Assembly (NCBI GenBank): GCA_023548195.1
Contig: JAJHZJ010000414.1
Span: 978,501-1,042,500 of the forward strand
Length of the DNA: 64,000 bases
From: Bettongia penicillata ogilbyi
Lineage: Eukaryota > Chordata > Mammalia > Diprotodontia > Potoroidae
Reading direction: 5' to 3'
Every line of letters begins with the position of its first letter. Within the stretch, counting starts at the first letter, position 1. Under the pieces are notes generated by a model. The model was not told where the DNA came from. It saw only the letters and a program-made list of their open reading frames with translations, and ran no database searches. Below are positions 11,680 to 22,812 of the stretch, piece after piece. The translations under genes were made by a program, and so were the position numbers.

Positions 11680-12420
11680 GGATTGTCCATGTTCTCCTCC
11701 TCCATTTCCTTACGTCCCCCTCACATTTTGCCCTCTTGCTGTCTTGCTTCCAGCACCATCATTCCATTTTCTCTAAGATTGCCAACAATTTCTTAACTGC
11801 TAAATTCTGTGGGTTTTTTCCCCTCAGTCTTCATTCCACTGGACCTCTCTGCAGCTTTTGACATTGTTTTACACCTCTCTTTTTGACAAGTTACCCTCCA
11901 CTAAGTTGCAAGATTAATTTTTCTAAGACATAGGACTGGCCAGTCATTCTTGTGGCTTGGTAATTTTCAGTGGAAGTCTGTTGCCTCTAGGAGATCAACT
12001 CTCCTTAGCTTAGCACTTAGGGTACTCTATTAGGTCATAGGGGCAGCTGAGTAGACCAGTAGATAGAAAGCCAGGCCTGGAGTCAGGAAATCCTGAGTTC
12101 TAATCCTGCCTTAGGCACACACTAGCAATGTGACCCTGAGCAAGTCACTTAACTTTATTTTCCTCAGTTTCCTCATTGGTAAAATGAACTCGAGAAGGAA
12201 ATGGCAAACCACTCCAGGATCTTTGTCAAGAAAACCTGAAATGAGGTCATGGAGAGTCAGACATGACTGAACAACATAAGCTAGTTACCCTTCCAGGGAT
12301 TTTAAACTACTCTCCTTATTAAAGTCTACATTCCAGTTGAACTAGCCTACTATTCTAAGAACTTGATATTCCACAACAGCCTTCATGCTTTGCATAAGCA
12401 GGGTCTCCTCCAGGCCCTTG
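11680..12420 (+). repeat. L2 LINE fragments around a SINE
   Basis: 11750-12035 contains L2 phrases (attgccaacaatttcttaac, ccactggacctctctgcagc, ttttgacattg). 12285-12420 continues with L2-like text after the SINE at 12040-12280. Confidence 0.5.
12040..12280 (+). repeat. marsupial CORE-SINE
   Basis: ggggcagctgagtagacc, tgagttctaatcctgcc, gagcaagtcacttaac, ggaaatggcaaaccactcc and gagagtcagacatgactg in order. Confidence 0.85.
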
Positions 12421-13261
12421 TTAAGGAGAAAGCTGAACTGTTGGTATAGTCTCAGGATGTACTAACCAGTGATGAGGTTTTAGTGTGTTAACAAGGTGCC
12501 CTCTTTTTACAAAGACTCTGATTACATCTAGAAGGAGTGACATCGGTGGAAGAGCATGGGGTGGGGGGAAGGGGAGAAAGACTGAGCCACACCCTTGCTG
12601 AACTTTAAATAGCTAACTAAGCCCTAGAGAGTTCTCTAGGTCAGTCAGTGACCAGACAAGTCAGTGACAAGCAAGAACTGCTTGTGGAAGAGAACTCTGC
12701 AGGCCGAGGTGGAAAGGAGCATGGAAAAGACCCCCTCCCATCCAGCATTCCAAGAATCTGTCACTGGGGAATCCAGCAGGCCTCTCGGCAGGCAGCAGGC
12801 TAGCAGAAATACAATCCAGATAGGCCTCAAGGCTAGAAGCAAATTCATGGAGTAGAACCTCGGGAAATGAAAAGATAGTTATGGACCCAAAGAGGTAATC
12901 CTGGCAATTCAGTCACTATGTAGAGAAGGGTGGACTTTAGGGGTCCAGCTGAGATGCTTGCCCTGCAGACACGCTGTGCCTGGAGGGTAGTAGGAAGTTT
13001 TGTGAAGCCTGTACAAAGAGAGAGAGGGCATTGAGGCACTGACGGGCCTCACATTGAGTTACCTGTCCATTGTCCTGGTGCTCCTAAGAAGGTTTAGAGA
13101 TCTACTTGTAGAGCGAGTAGCCATGTTCACATGTTCCCTATAAGCATGCGTCGCTGCTGTTGTATTCTAATCTCATATACGCTCCTCCAGAGATGCTGGG
13201 TGCAGCCGAGGAAGAGCGTGTCCCAGGTTGCCAGGGGGAGTGTTTTGTTACTTAGCGAAAG

Positions 13262-13497
13262 TCTTTATTGTCATTCATTCCAACTCTTTATGACTATTTG
13301 GGGTTTTCTTGGCAAAGATACTGAGTGGTTTGCCATGTCCTTTGTTGTACAGATGAGGAAACTGAGGCAAACAGGGTGAAATGACTTGCCCAGGGTTACA
13401 CAGCTAGAAAGCATCAGAGGCTAAATTTGAACTCATGAAGATGAGTCTTCCTGATTTCGAACCTGGAGCTGTATCCACGTTGCCATCTAGTGTCCCA
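13262..13497 (-). repeat. marsupial CORE-SINE, reverse
   Basis: tttggggttttcttggcaaa, gatgaggaaactgaggca, gcccagggttacacagctag and a terminal ccacgttgccatctagtg. Confidence 0.85.
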
Positions 13498-13804
13498 TAT
13501 GTCTTTGCTAGGTGTCGGTTGTATCTATTAGCTGACTGTTAATAGGAAGCACATCATTAGAGGCTTGTGAACTGGTTTAAGACTGGGTACTCACAAGATC
13601 CCCTTTGAACCCAACCTAGCAGCCACCTTCTGGGTACTCAATCCGCTGGTTTTAGTGACGGGTGGAGATTATACTCCAGAAGAGTTGCCATACCTGAAAT
13701 GTCCTACCTCCTTACCTCTGCCTTTTCGAATCCCTGACTTCTTTCAAGGGCCAATACAAAAGCTGTGGTATATCCCATGAGAAGCTTTTATTCCTTCCCT
13801 TAAT

Positions 13805-13958
13805 GTGTTCTCTCTCTCTTCTTTCTCTCCTTACCCTTCTCTCTCCTCTCTCTTCTCTCTTTTCTCCCTCTTTCCTCTCTTTCTCTTTTCTGTTTTCTCT
13901 CCACTCTTCTCCTCCTCCTCCTCCTCCTTCTTCTTCTTTCTCCCCCCTCCCCCTACAG
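13805..13958 (+). repeat. polypyrimidine tract ending in a splice-acceptor-like AG
   Basis: About 150 bp of near-pure C/T (tct, ctc and cctc runs) ends with ccctacag at 13951-13958. By sequence it is a strong potential cryptic 3' splice site in ADCY5 pre-mRNA, but no convincing donor follows. Confidence 0.7.
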
Positions 13959-14484
13959 ATAAGGAGAGGCAAATCTGAGATAAAATGTTTGTTCCAGGCA
14001 CTACTCCCTGTGTGGATAATTAAGAACAGTCTTATATTGACTTCACTGTTTCTTTTGTCATTATGGTTCTGATCCATAGAGGACTAAAAAGAAGGAGAAG
14101 AATTGAGGAGGGGAAGGTTGAAGCAAATTCTGCCTTTTCTTTGTAAAAAGTTTCTGTTTGGGTGTACATGATAAAGTTCCCAGTGAGTTGCTTCTCATTT
14201 TCCAAGGCTTAAGCCATTATAAGTCTGTAACATGGCCAAGGTGAACTTTGCTCAAGGTGCACATCCAGGTGAACTACCCGACACGAGGGTTCGATTTCAT
14301 CAACATCTTCTTTAATTCATTTTTTATTAACAATTTCCTTCTGGACTCCAGGGATGCAAATATGAGAATCAACATATTCTCTGCCCTGAAGAATTTTATA
14401 GTCAACTAGAAGAGATTAAGCGTGCTCATGGCCCCCTCTATCAATACCAGCTAACATGTCCTCAGTAACTTTTATTCTTACATC

Positions 14485-14610
14485 TCCAGAGTGGTGAAAA
14501 GTGAAGAGACTTGACCAGAGTTACATACCTAGTGTATCAGAGGCAGGATTTGAACCCAAGATTTATTGGCTCTGAGGCTGGCCCTCTATCCACTTTGCAA
14601 TGTTGTCTTT
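14485..14610 (-). repeat. MIR, reverse
   Basis: cttgaccagagttacatacc, aggatttgaacccaag and tatccactttgcaatg. Confidence 0.65.
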
Positions 14611-14739
14611 TTTATAAAATGAGAAGAAAAAAAACACAGAGTGTGATAGAGGCCAGGAAGAAAGCCAGATGAAGTGCTATTGGAAAATTTCAATCAGGAA
14701 AAAACAGAATGTGTGACACTTGGCCAGATTTGAAAGATG

Positions 14740-15080
14740 TAATGCATAGAATATTTATTCCCTGTCCTCGGGGAGCCTACAATTAAGTTTCAGAAAGAAG
14801 ACATACATGTAAAATGCTAAACAATAATGTGAAGTAAATAATAATGCCCTTCCTAAGGAAATGTGTCATTAAGTGTCTAATGAAGGATATGGACAGTAGC
14901 TGTTATGAATTCAGAGGATGGAGAGATCATGGTGGATCAGAAACTTTATGGCCGAGACAGTAACTGGGTTAGGCCTTGAAAGATGCACAACACTTGGATT
15001 TATGGCAACTATGGAAAGGGAAAACTTCCCAGGAGGATTTAGAAAGTGAGGCTATTGGCTATGAGAGGAATGAAGAGTTG
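14740..15080 (-). repeat. L2 3' end, reverse
   Basis: ctcggggagcctacaattaag, taggccttgaaagatg and similar reverse L2 phrases. Confidence 0.5.
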
Positions 15081-15141
15081 GAGGTAAGAATGTGAGTCAT
15101 GTTTCTTCTCCCTGGTTGGACCATAGATGAATGAGAACACC

Positions 15142-15350
15142 ACAGTAGACAGCATTTATATAGTGCTTTGAGGTTTGTAAAACGTCTTACAAAAATTCTG
15201 TCTTTTAGCCCTCAGCAACCCTGGGATGTCAATGCTGTTATTATCCCCTCTGAGTTAACTGACTTGCACCTAGGGTCCGAGGCAGCATTTGAACTCAAGT
15301 TTTCCTGACTCTGGGTCTTGTACTCTGTCTCCTGGCCACCTACCTGCCCT
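15142..15350 (-). repeat. CORE-SINE/MIR, reverse
   Basis: agcatttatatagtgctttg, tcagcaaccctggg, attatcccctctgag, gcatttgaactcaag and ccacctacctgccc. Confidence 0.75.
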
Positions 15351-15455
15351 TCTGGGTCATATCACCATTTGTGTGATGAGTTCAAATCCCAGAGTTATAC
15401 AATAAAATTTTGGAAGGCTAAGTTGGGGCCAAAATATAAGTAGCTGCCAGTATTA

Positions 15456-15632
15456 GCTAGAGCTTCATTGAAATATTAGAGCTGGAATCAAGAAGATCTG
15501 AGCTTGAATCTTCCCCCAACATTATCTATGTGACCCTGAGCAAATCTTTTAATCTCCAAAAGCCTCATCTGTAAAATAAAGAGGTTGAAATAGGTGGCCT
15601 CTGAAATGCCTTCACTTCTAAATCTGCGATCT
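15456..15632 (+). repeat. MIR
   Basis: ctatgtgaccctgagcaaatc, cctcatctgtaaaataaag and ggttgaaataggtgg. Confidence 0.65.
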
Positions 15633-15647
15633 TTCATGAATATAAGA

Positions 15648-15898
15648 GTTATTGAGCTGTTTCAGTGGTGTTGACTTTCCATAACCCCATTTTGGAGCTT
15701 TCTTGGCAAGATACAGGAATGGTGTTCCATTTCCTTCTCTAGCTGATTTTACAGATAAGAAAACTAAGGCTAACAGGGTTAACTGACTTGCCCAGGGTGT
15801 CACACAGCTAGTAAGTGTTTGAGGCGGGTTTTGAACTAGGGAAGATGAATCTTCCTAATTCCAAGTGCAGTGCTCTAACCAGCAGGCCACCTACCTGC
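15648..15898 (-). repeat. marsupial CORE-SINE, reverse
   Basis: Reverse tail ataaccccattttggagc, ccatttccttctctagctg, acttgcccagggtgtcacac and tgctctaaccagcaggccacc. Confidence 0.85.
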
Positions 15899-16095
15899 AT
15901 CAGATAGAAAGATGCTAATTGAAGTGTGCCTGGAGAAAATGAGAGGGAATGAGAGTTAGAACCTGATTTATGAGCTTAGCCTTTAGAAAAGACAAGGGTT
16001 AGGAGGGAAGGAGAGATAAAGAAAAAGCTACAACTGAAAGAGAAGCCTTGCAGGATTGCATTGATTTTCAGTATGGGAAGTTAATGTCAGCTGAG

Positions 16096-16097
<2 letters not shown>

Positions 16098-16169
<72 letters not shown>
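16098..16169. repeat. (GT)36 microsatellite
   Basis: 72 bp of uninterrupted GT dinucleotide. It is likely polymorphic and is potentially Z-DNA-forming. Confidence 0.98.
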
Positions 16170-16171
<2 letters not shown>

Positions 16172-16289
16172 TAGATGGATCAATTTATGGATGTGGTAGT
16201 TGCTGTGGGGATTCCTCTGGGGAATCAACAAGATGTGCAAAAAAGGCCTGCCCAGCAGCCTCCGGGGCCCAGTTGCAGTGAGATGACAT

Positions 16290-16565
16290 GAATTTATAGT
16301 AGACTAAGTTGGCAGTTATTATTTTTGATAAGACTTCGCCACATATTCTTCACAACTCAGGGATCAGAGAGACAGCTTCCGTTTTTAGAAAGAACACATT
16401 ACTCATATTAAAGTGGTGATGCGTTCTGGTATTTTTAAGATTAATTTTACAGCTTAATCAGGAAACTAATTGATGATTTATCAAAGCTAATTGAAGCAGG
16501 TACTTTTGAAATCACTGGAACAAATCCTCTCCAGTGTTAATCAGAGTATTTTGTTAACTTTTAGA
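16290..16565. promoter_or_regulatory. candidate enhancer: clustered homeodomain/HNF1-like motifs
   Basis: No repeat is recognised. Within about 130 bp there are many TAAT-type cores: acagcttaatcagg, aaactaattgatg, aagctaattgaagc, agtgttaatcagag and tttgttaac. This spacing and AT-rich but non-simple composition is typical of deeply conserved developmental enhancers. It lies in ADCY5 intron 1. Confidence 0.4.
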
Positions 16566-16734
16566 TTAAGGACAGGGAACCTTTTTTTCTCTCAAGGGAC
16601 ATGGAACTGGGATGAAGTGAGGAGATGGTAAGAGCACACATAAGTGAAAAATTTTAAAAAAGACTTAATTTCTCTCTTTAAAAAAATAACTTATTTGCCC
16701 TTTCAAATTAGAAGTGAACACAAGACTATATATA

Positions 16735-16860
16735 TTTTTGGATGAATAAACATTTATTGAATCCCTTCTGTGTAGTAAGAACTGTGACAAGCATTGAGAA
16801 TACAAATATAAAAATAAAACAGTCCCTAGTCTCATAAAGCTTATATTCTAATACAGAAAG
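16735..16860 (-). repeat. L2 3' end, reverse
   Basis: gaataaacatttattgaatcc, aaaacagtccctagtctc and agcttatattctaatac match the reverse L2 3' terminus. Confidence 0.6.
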
Positions 16861-16984
16861 ATGACAAATATAGAGGAGTAGTACCAGGGAATGGAACTTG
16901 GGTCCAGGGATTCACAGGGATAGTGAGCTGATACATATTGCAATCAATTGACATACGCTTTCAGGAAGCAAGGCAATAATTTTG

Positions 16985-17155
16985 TCTTTAATTACATTTT
17001 TTTAAAGAAGAAAAATCAATTTTTTCTCTCTCTTAACTTACTCCCATTGGGGCAGGGGAAAAAAAAAACCCTTGTAACAAATATGCTTAGTCAAGCAAAA
17101 CGAATTCCTGTATTGGCCATATACAAAACATATAACCATAATGCTTTATTGAATA
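16985..17155 (-). repeat. L1 3' end, reverse
   Basis: aattacattttttt, cccttgtaacaaatatgc, agtcaagcaaaacgaattcc and attggccatatacaa correspond to the reverse of the marsupial L1 3' UTR end. Confidence 0.6.
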
Positions 17156-17519
17156 AATAATTAAAAATACTTTAGTTCTGTATTACATTTATTTAGGATG
17201 AAGGAAAGAAAAAAAAGAGTAGTAAGTGGAGAATAATAGGAGAATGCAGTGAAAAAGAGATAAATGATGGTATATAAACATGATGGAATTTCACACAAGG
17301 AAGCAGACATTCTCATGATAACAGAGTAAGAGACATACAATTCAGAAGGATATATACAAACACATAAAGGGTGATAGAAAGAGGTTCACCAATGGCAGAA
17401 AGGATGAGAAATAGGGATGGAAGATGCCATACTGGGATTAAAGTAGCAGTAGAGGTGGGGGAGGGGGAGGTCAGACTGGGAATTCAGCAAGGTAGAGGTG
17501 GAGTTAGTAAGTACTGTAA

Positions 17520-17700
17520 GTCAGAGAATCATTGAACTAGAATTAGAAGAGATCTACGATTATCTAGTTCAACTTTCTCATTTTATAGTCAAGGGATTTG
17601 AGGGCCAAGAGAGATTAAATACCCAAGGTCAAATACACAATGTGAATTAAAGTCAGGATTTGAACCCAGTCCTCTTTCAGCTATACCACTCAGCCTTCCA
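17520..17700 (-). repeat. MIR-type, reverse
   Basis: tagaagagatctacgattatc, catttgaaccc-like text at 17655-17670 and ataccactcagccttcc. Confidence 0.55.
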
Positions 17701-18699
17701 TGGATCTAGCATTTGAGTCCAGAAAAATCAGCCAGGCAGGAAAGAATAAGCAGATACAATAGTAGGTACTACTCACTATCCACAGGAGGCTGCAAGATTT
17801 CATGGAAAGAATTTTGAACTTGGAAACAAGAAGCTTGTGTTTGAAACTTAGTTGTGACACTTATTATGTGTGCAACCATGGGGATACTAATGCTTGTGGT
17901 ATCTAGATAGCAGGGCATCATGTATGTTTAACAAAATGCTATGTGAGCATAAGCTAAAATTACAGTCTAGGAGGTTATCAAAGGCAGAGATCATGAACAT
18001 GAACTAGGAAAAAGGAAAACAAAGGGTCAGGGACATGGGAAGAAAGTCTAGGTAATGAGAGACTAGAAGTGAGGCAAAGGATCTGGGGAACAGCCACAGG
18101 ATCCCAGTCACGAAAGGAGCCTGATATTGAATCAAAGGCTTTCTGAGGTAGTGGAGTTCCTTATGTCTTCCCATGCAGGGACAGAACAGGACTGAGTTAG
18201 AAGACGGGGACTTGTCTAGAATGGGAATGAGGAGGGTGGGAGCAAAACAGTTCCTGGAGAAACGATCAGAGGGCAAAAGGTTCAGTAGGTATGAAGTAAG
18301 TAGCAATGAGAGATTAATACTTTTCCTACTCTGCTACTTTTCTCTTGTGCTGTGAGCTTTAGTAGTATGGATATTCCTTCTAAGGAGGCAGGTTGTAATC
18401 CATCCACACTGGCCCATACTATGTAGTTTTCATTTGGGTCCTTTTACAAGGTTACTAAGGGTGCCCACCCACCATGCTGGGAGCCCTCTTGACATCTCAA
18501 GGATACCAGGGAGGCATATGGTCCATCCATCAGTCCTCTGCTCTAGTATCAAAGCTAATTTATCTTCTTTTTTCACTTCTACATTTTTTGATAACATCCT
18601 TTACTATTCTTCATAATTGTCTGTGGATTATGTGTTACAACCTACCTTCACCCCTGATACCATTTTTCGTTGAAGTCCAGGTGATTTTCATTTTCAAGT

Positions 18700-19075
18700 C
18701 TTTAGATAAAGTCATGTTTCATGTCTACCAGCCATACAACAACACTGGAAGGACACTGATATTAATACAAATTATGGTATATGAACATGATGGAATTTTA
18801 CTGCACTATAAGAAATGATGAAAGACATGAGTTCAGAGAACTGGGAAGACTTACATGAGCTGATGCAGAGTGAGGTAAGAACCAAAAGAATGATGTATAC
18901 AATAACAGTGTAAAGAAAAGCAACTCTGAAAGACTTAAGAGCTGTGATCAGTGCAATGGCCAGCCATGATTCCAGATCATTTATGACGAAGTATGCTGTG
19001 TACCTAGTGATAGGGGGGGAATAGAGAATGAGACACAGCCAACATGGGATTGTATTTTTTTTGATTATGTGTGTT
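18700..19075 (+). repeat. L1 3' UTR, forward
   Basis: gaacatgatggaattttactg, agaaatgatgaaagac, gagctgatgcagagtgagg, agacttaagagctgtgatc and gtgtgtttgttacaaag occur in the order of the marsupial L1 3' UTR. Confidence 0.65.
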
Positions 19076-19088
19076 TGTTACAAAGATT

Positions 19089-19091
<3 letters not shown>

Positions 19092-19120
<29 letters not shown>
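19092..19120. repeat. (AC)n microsatellite
   Basis: 29 bp of alternating A/C, directly following the L1 3' end. Confidence 0.95.
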
Positions 19121-19125
<5 letters not shown>

Positions 19126-20050
19126 TCCCCTCCTGCCCCCATGAGGAGTAGGGGAGGGAAATAGAGAGAGAGAGGGAGAGGGAAGCTACCGACAGGTTTG
19201 CAGGAAGAACATAAGACACAGAAACATGTTTATGAATTGCACGTAAGTGAACAGACAGGAGGAATAACAGATAAGCAGGACAGATATGAGAGTTATATGT
19301 TGAATTTATTATATACTTGGAAAGAAAAGCAAGCTGTACATATTATGAGTGTCAGTTTCATGCAAAAACAAACCAGTGAATAAATGAACAAAATAATAAG
19401 ATGGGCCTTCATCTGGGGCCATTAAAAGAAGCTTACACTTTCCCAATGGCAGTCTGTCCTCATGATCCATTCTGGGCCAGCTCATTTGCAGCATCTGTCC
19501 AAGCTACGTTTCCTGAATGACAAGCACTATAGGGTTCCATCCAACTGTGTAGCACAGTCTGGGTGACTGGCATTCTTCATCTCCTGGGTTTTTCCAGGAT
19601 GTTGGTCATCTTTGGCTCAAACTCTTTTGAGTGGTTAAGAATTCATCTTGAAGACTCTGCCATGGCTTTTTTAATTTTCAAATTTCCCAGAGGAGATGGG
19701 GAAGAAATCTAAAGGACTCTGTCTTCTGTGGTGCACAGTATCCATTAAACTATCCCTTTCAAATCTGAGTGACCTAATTAACAATGATTTTTCCTTTAGG
19801 GGCTCACTTGCAATGGCATAGCCATAGGAGGTCACCAGAGGAGAAATTGTACTTCTGTATCTCAGTTCCATCTACCATCTTTGTCTTAGACTTTACTTGC
19901 TTCTAAGTGAGGAAGTGATCTTTCAGGATGTTCATTCTTGTTTTAAATTGAAATAGTACTAAACAAATCCTATTTCATAGACTGAGTTTTCTCTTTCCTA
20001 ATTCTGTAGAGAAACCCTATAAATTCAGCATTTAATCAACAACCCACCTG

Positions 20051-20085
<35 letters not shown>

Positions 20086-20092
20086 TGTGTGT
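20051..20092. repeat. (GT)n microsatellite
   Basis: GT repeat with one interruption (tgtatgtg). Confidence 0.95.
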
Positions 20093-20375
20093 TATGTGGA
20101 GGAGGAAGGGCAAATATTGTGAGGTAAGTACTTTGAAAACCTTAAAGGGCTTTGGGACAATGCATCAATCAGCTATATTTGTATGTTTATAGTTTGCCAA
20201 ATACTTTTTTAAAGAAATCTTAAAATTGGAACCCATACTCCTTTAACCTTCAACAGAACATACTGAAAACATTCTGTAATATGTTTCAAGGTTAATATGA
20301 AAATTAATGATTATGCTGTAATACAGGGTCTATCTTGGTATGTGGGATTGCTTGTTCCCTCCCTACCCCGCTCCA

Positions 20376-20383
20376 AACACACA

Positions 20384-20431
<48 letters not shown>

Positions 20432-20436
20432 CACAC
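20376..20436. repeat. (CA)n microsatellite
   Basis: CA repeat with small interruptions (acccac, acgcac). Confidence 0.95.
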
Positions 20437-20671
20437 TGGCCTCAGGCTGCTGTGATTTTTGATTTCTTTTGTCTGCTTGTTATAGTTTTTCTACTCAATT
20501 CTTCAGTGTCAGCTCTCAATGTACCTGACTGGTGCAGTGATCCCATTTGAGACTGACTGCTTCTAATCTGAAATCATCTGGGAAACTAGGTCACTGAGCT
20601 CCTTAGAATTGTTCCCCAAAGAAAGAGTAAATTTTAAAAGGCTCTTAGTGAAGACCTGGGCAGTCTCTCCT

Positions 20672-21125
20672 ATGATCATAGGTTCATAGATTTAAAGCCA
20701 GAAGGGACTTTAGAGGCTACTAAATACAGCGTCCTCATCATACAGATAAGGAAACTGAGGCGGAGAGAAACTCAGTGACCACATCTAGGAATTATCAGAG
20801 AGAGGAGCTTCCCATCTCCAGGTCTAACACTCTACTTCTTCTGGTTTGCCTGGAACAGAAGGAATATATTAGAGAGTGCTGGTAATGATAATAACAAGAA
20901 TATTTAGCATTTATGCCCTAAGGTTGCAAAAACGCTTTACAGATATTTCCTTTTATCTTCACAACAGCCTTGGGAAGTAGGTGCTATGTTATTATCTCCA
21001 TTTGACAGATGAGGAAATTGAGGCAGACAGAGGTTAAGTGGCTTGCCCAGGGTCACTAGTATCTAAGCCCTAATTCAAACTCATTTGCTTTAGTCCAGAA
21101 CCACTGGACTATCCATTGGGGCACT
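20672..21125 (-). repeat. two reverse MIR/CORE-SINE copies
   Basis: 20672-20840 (agataaggaaactgaggcg and following) and 20885-21125 (gcatttatgccctaagg, cacaacagccttggg, gacagatgaggaaattgagg, gcccagggtcac). Confidence 0.75.
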
Positions 21126-21224
21126 TCGGTGCATTCTGACTATGAATAAATTAGGTTATTTGATTATGGAGGGACTTCAATGACTAGAAGAGAAGTTTAC
21201 GTGTGAGGCTTAAGAAAGAAAGTC

Positions 21225-21780
21225 TTGGAATCACAGAATTTGAGAGCAAACTGGGACATTATTGACTCCAACTAATACCTAAGAATACCTTCTACAACAT
21301 TTTTGTTCTTTAGTCATTTCAATCATGAGTTCAGTCAACTCTTCATGATTCCATTTGGGGTTTCCTTAATAGACATACCATAGTAGTTTATTTTATAGAT
21401 GAGGAAGCTAAGGCAACCAGCTGAAGTGACTAGTCCAGGGTCACACAGCTAGTAAGTGTCTGAAGCTGGGTTTGAACTCATAAAGAGGAGACTTCCTGAT
21501 TCCTAGCCCAGTGGTCGCTCCAGTGCACCATCCAGCTGCCCCTACAACATAAGAGACTTTGCCTGTTCTTGAAGACCTCCAGGGATGGAGAATTGATCAC
21601 CTCCTCTCAAGGCAGCCCACTCTATTTTTGGATACCTGTATATGTTAGGAAGTTTTTCTGTACGTCACTCCTACCTCACCAAATTCTGCCTTTGTTGAGT
21701 TTTTAGTCTCATTGGGTGAGCTAGATTAGGGTTAGAGTCAGCCATAATTCCTCCCTCTTTGTCTCTTCCACCCTCAAATG
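21225..21780 (-). repeat. CR1/L3-like LINE fragment split by a SINE
   Basis: Flanks of the SINE at 21301-21541 join to one repeat: gaatttgagagcaaactggg, then gaagacctccagggatgg, caaggcagcccactcta and taggaagtttttctgtacgtc. The phrases are the reverse of a CR1-clade 3' region. A related piece lies at 40890-41090. Confidence 0.5.
21301..21541 (-). repeat. marsupial CORE-SINE with 9-bp target duplication
   Basis: Reverse SINE (ccatttggggtttcc, gatgaggaagctaaggc, gggtcacacagctagtaag, caccatccagctgccc) flanked by ctacaacat at 21292-21300 and 21542-21550. The host repeat is interrupted in mid-sentence, which confirms the insertion. Confidence 0.88.
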
Positions 21781-22040
21781 AACTTCCAGTAGACTTGAAA
21801 TCATTTGTTTCTGGCCAAGGGGAGGCTGGGTAATCTACTGAGTTGACTGGGTTGGAAGAAAATGTTAGTCTCATGAAGGGAGTAGAGCAGCAAGGAAGAA
21901 TCTGTGTGCTGCAGTACAAACCTGTCTTTGTCACTGTTCCCTCCTATGCTCCCTGGGCCCCCATCATGCCACACATGACCCGAAGCAGCACATGTGGGGC
22001 AGTACAAAAACTAGGCTCCTCTCATGTCATCTCTACCTTA

Positions 22041-22484
22041 TCAATCCAGGGACACTTTAAAAGGAAGAAGTATTGGAGGTGGGAGCAGGTGGGAGTTAAT
22101 AATGCTGACAGCCTTGGCAAACTCTTGAGTAGGTTTATGTACTTCAGCCTTTGCCTTTGAGTAGGATATATCATCATCCTCCAGAAAATCCATCAAGTAC
22201 CTAACTGAATGTGGTACTGTACAAAAAAAACTATCCACATAGAACGGCTTTGTTGGCTTTTGTGATACAAAATTCTTCTCTGTTAATAACTTGACATCTT
22301 CACAGAATTCTTGGGCAGGGTAAACCCTGAAAGAGGTATCTGGCCCGTCACCTTCCAACCAGGCAAGACCACAAAGAAGCCAACCCAGAAGGAAGAGGCA
22401 ACATATATGTGAATCTCTAGCATGGGTTATAAGTTGAGATGGCTTGGACTGTAAAATAGAAGTTAAAAAATGCATCAGGAGCAA
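22041..22484 (-). other. unexplained 147-codon open frame
   Basis: A minus-strand frame with non-repetitive amino-acid text (WLEGDGPDTSFRVYPAQEF, KPFYVDSFFCTVPHSVRYLM) and no recognised family. There are no clear splice sites and it overlaps no known repeat. It could be a fragment of an old retrocopy or chance. I do not call it a gene. Confidence 0.2.
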
Positions 22485-22623
22485 CTAGGTTATGCAGTGG
22501 GTAGAGTACCAGCTCCGAATCAGGTGGACCTAAATTCAAATACAGCCTTAGACACGTACTAACTGTGTGACCCGGGGCAAGTCACTTAACCCCAGGTTGT
22601 CTACCTCTTCCCCCAAGAAAAAA
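22479..22623 (+). repeat. short marsupial tRNA-derived SINE (WSINE1-like)
   Basis: gcaactaggttatgcagtggg head, ctaaattcaaatacagcc box B, gtgtgacccggggcaagtcac and an end at cccccaagaaaaaaat without the long LINE tail. About 145 bp. Confidence 0.8.
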
Positions 22624-22631
22624 ATGTGTGC

Positions 22632-22812
22632 ATGGTGCTGAAAGGATTAGACTTGGAGTTGAAGGGCTTGACTTTGAATCTTACCTCTGCTGCTTATTGT
22701 CACTGTGACCTTGGGCGGGCTTCTTATACTCAATGAACTTTGATTTCTCCCATACATAAAATAAATTCAAGATCTTAGGGCCCCTTCCAGCTTTAAATGT
22801 TATGAAACCCTA
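22632..22812 (+). repeat. MIR
   Basis: gactttgaatcttacctctgc and cactgtgaccttgggcggg. Confidence 0.65.

Noticed and set aside
13712..14077. Overlapping 121- and 89-codon frames on opposite strands
   Set aside because: Both come from the polypyrimidine/polypurine tract (runs of S/L or E/R/G). Low complexity, not genes.
16028..16281. Frames rich in HTHT and CVCV
   Set aside because: Translation of the (GT)36 microsatellite.
22041..22484. Possible plexin GAP-domain similarity (…YLMDFLED…)
   Set aside because: Only a few residues resemble the plexin phrase FDFLDE. Flanking plexin motifs are absent.
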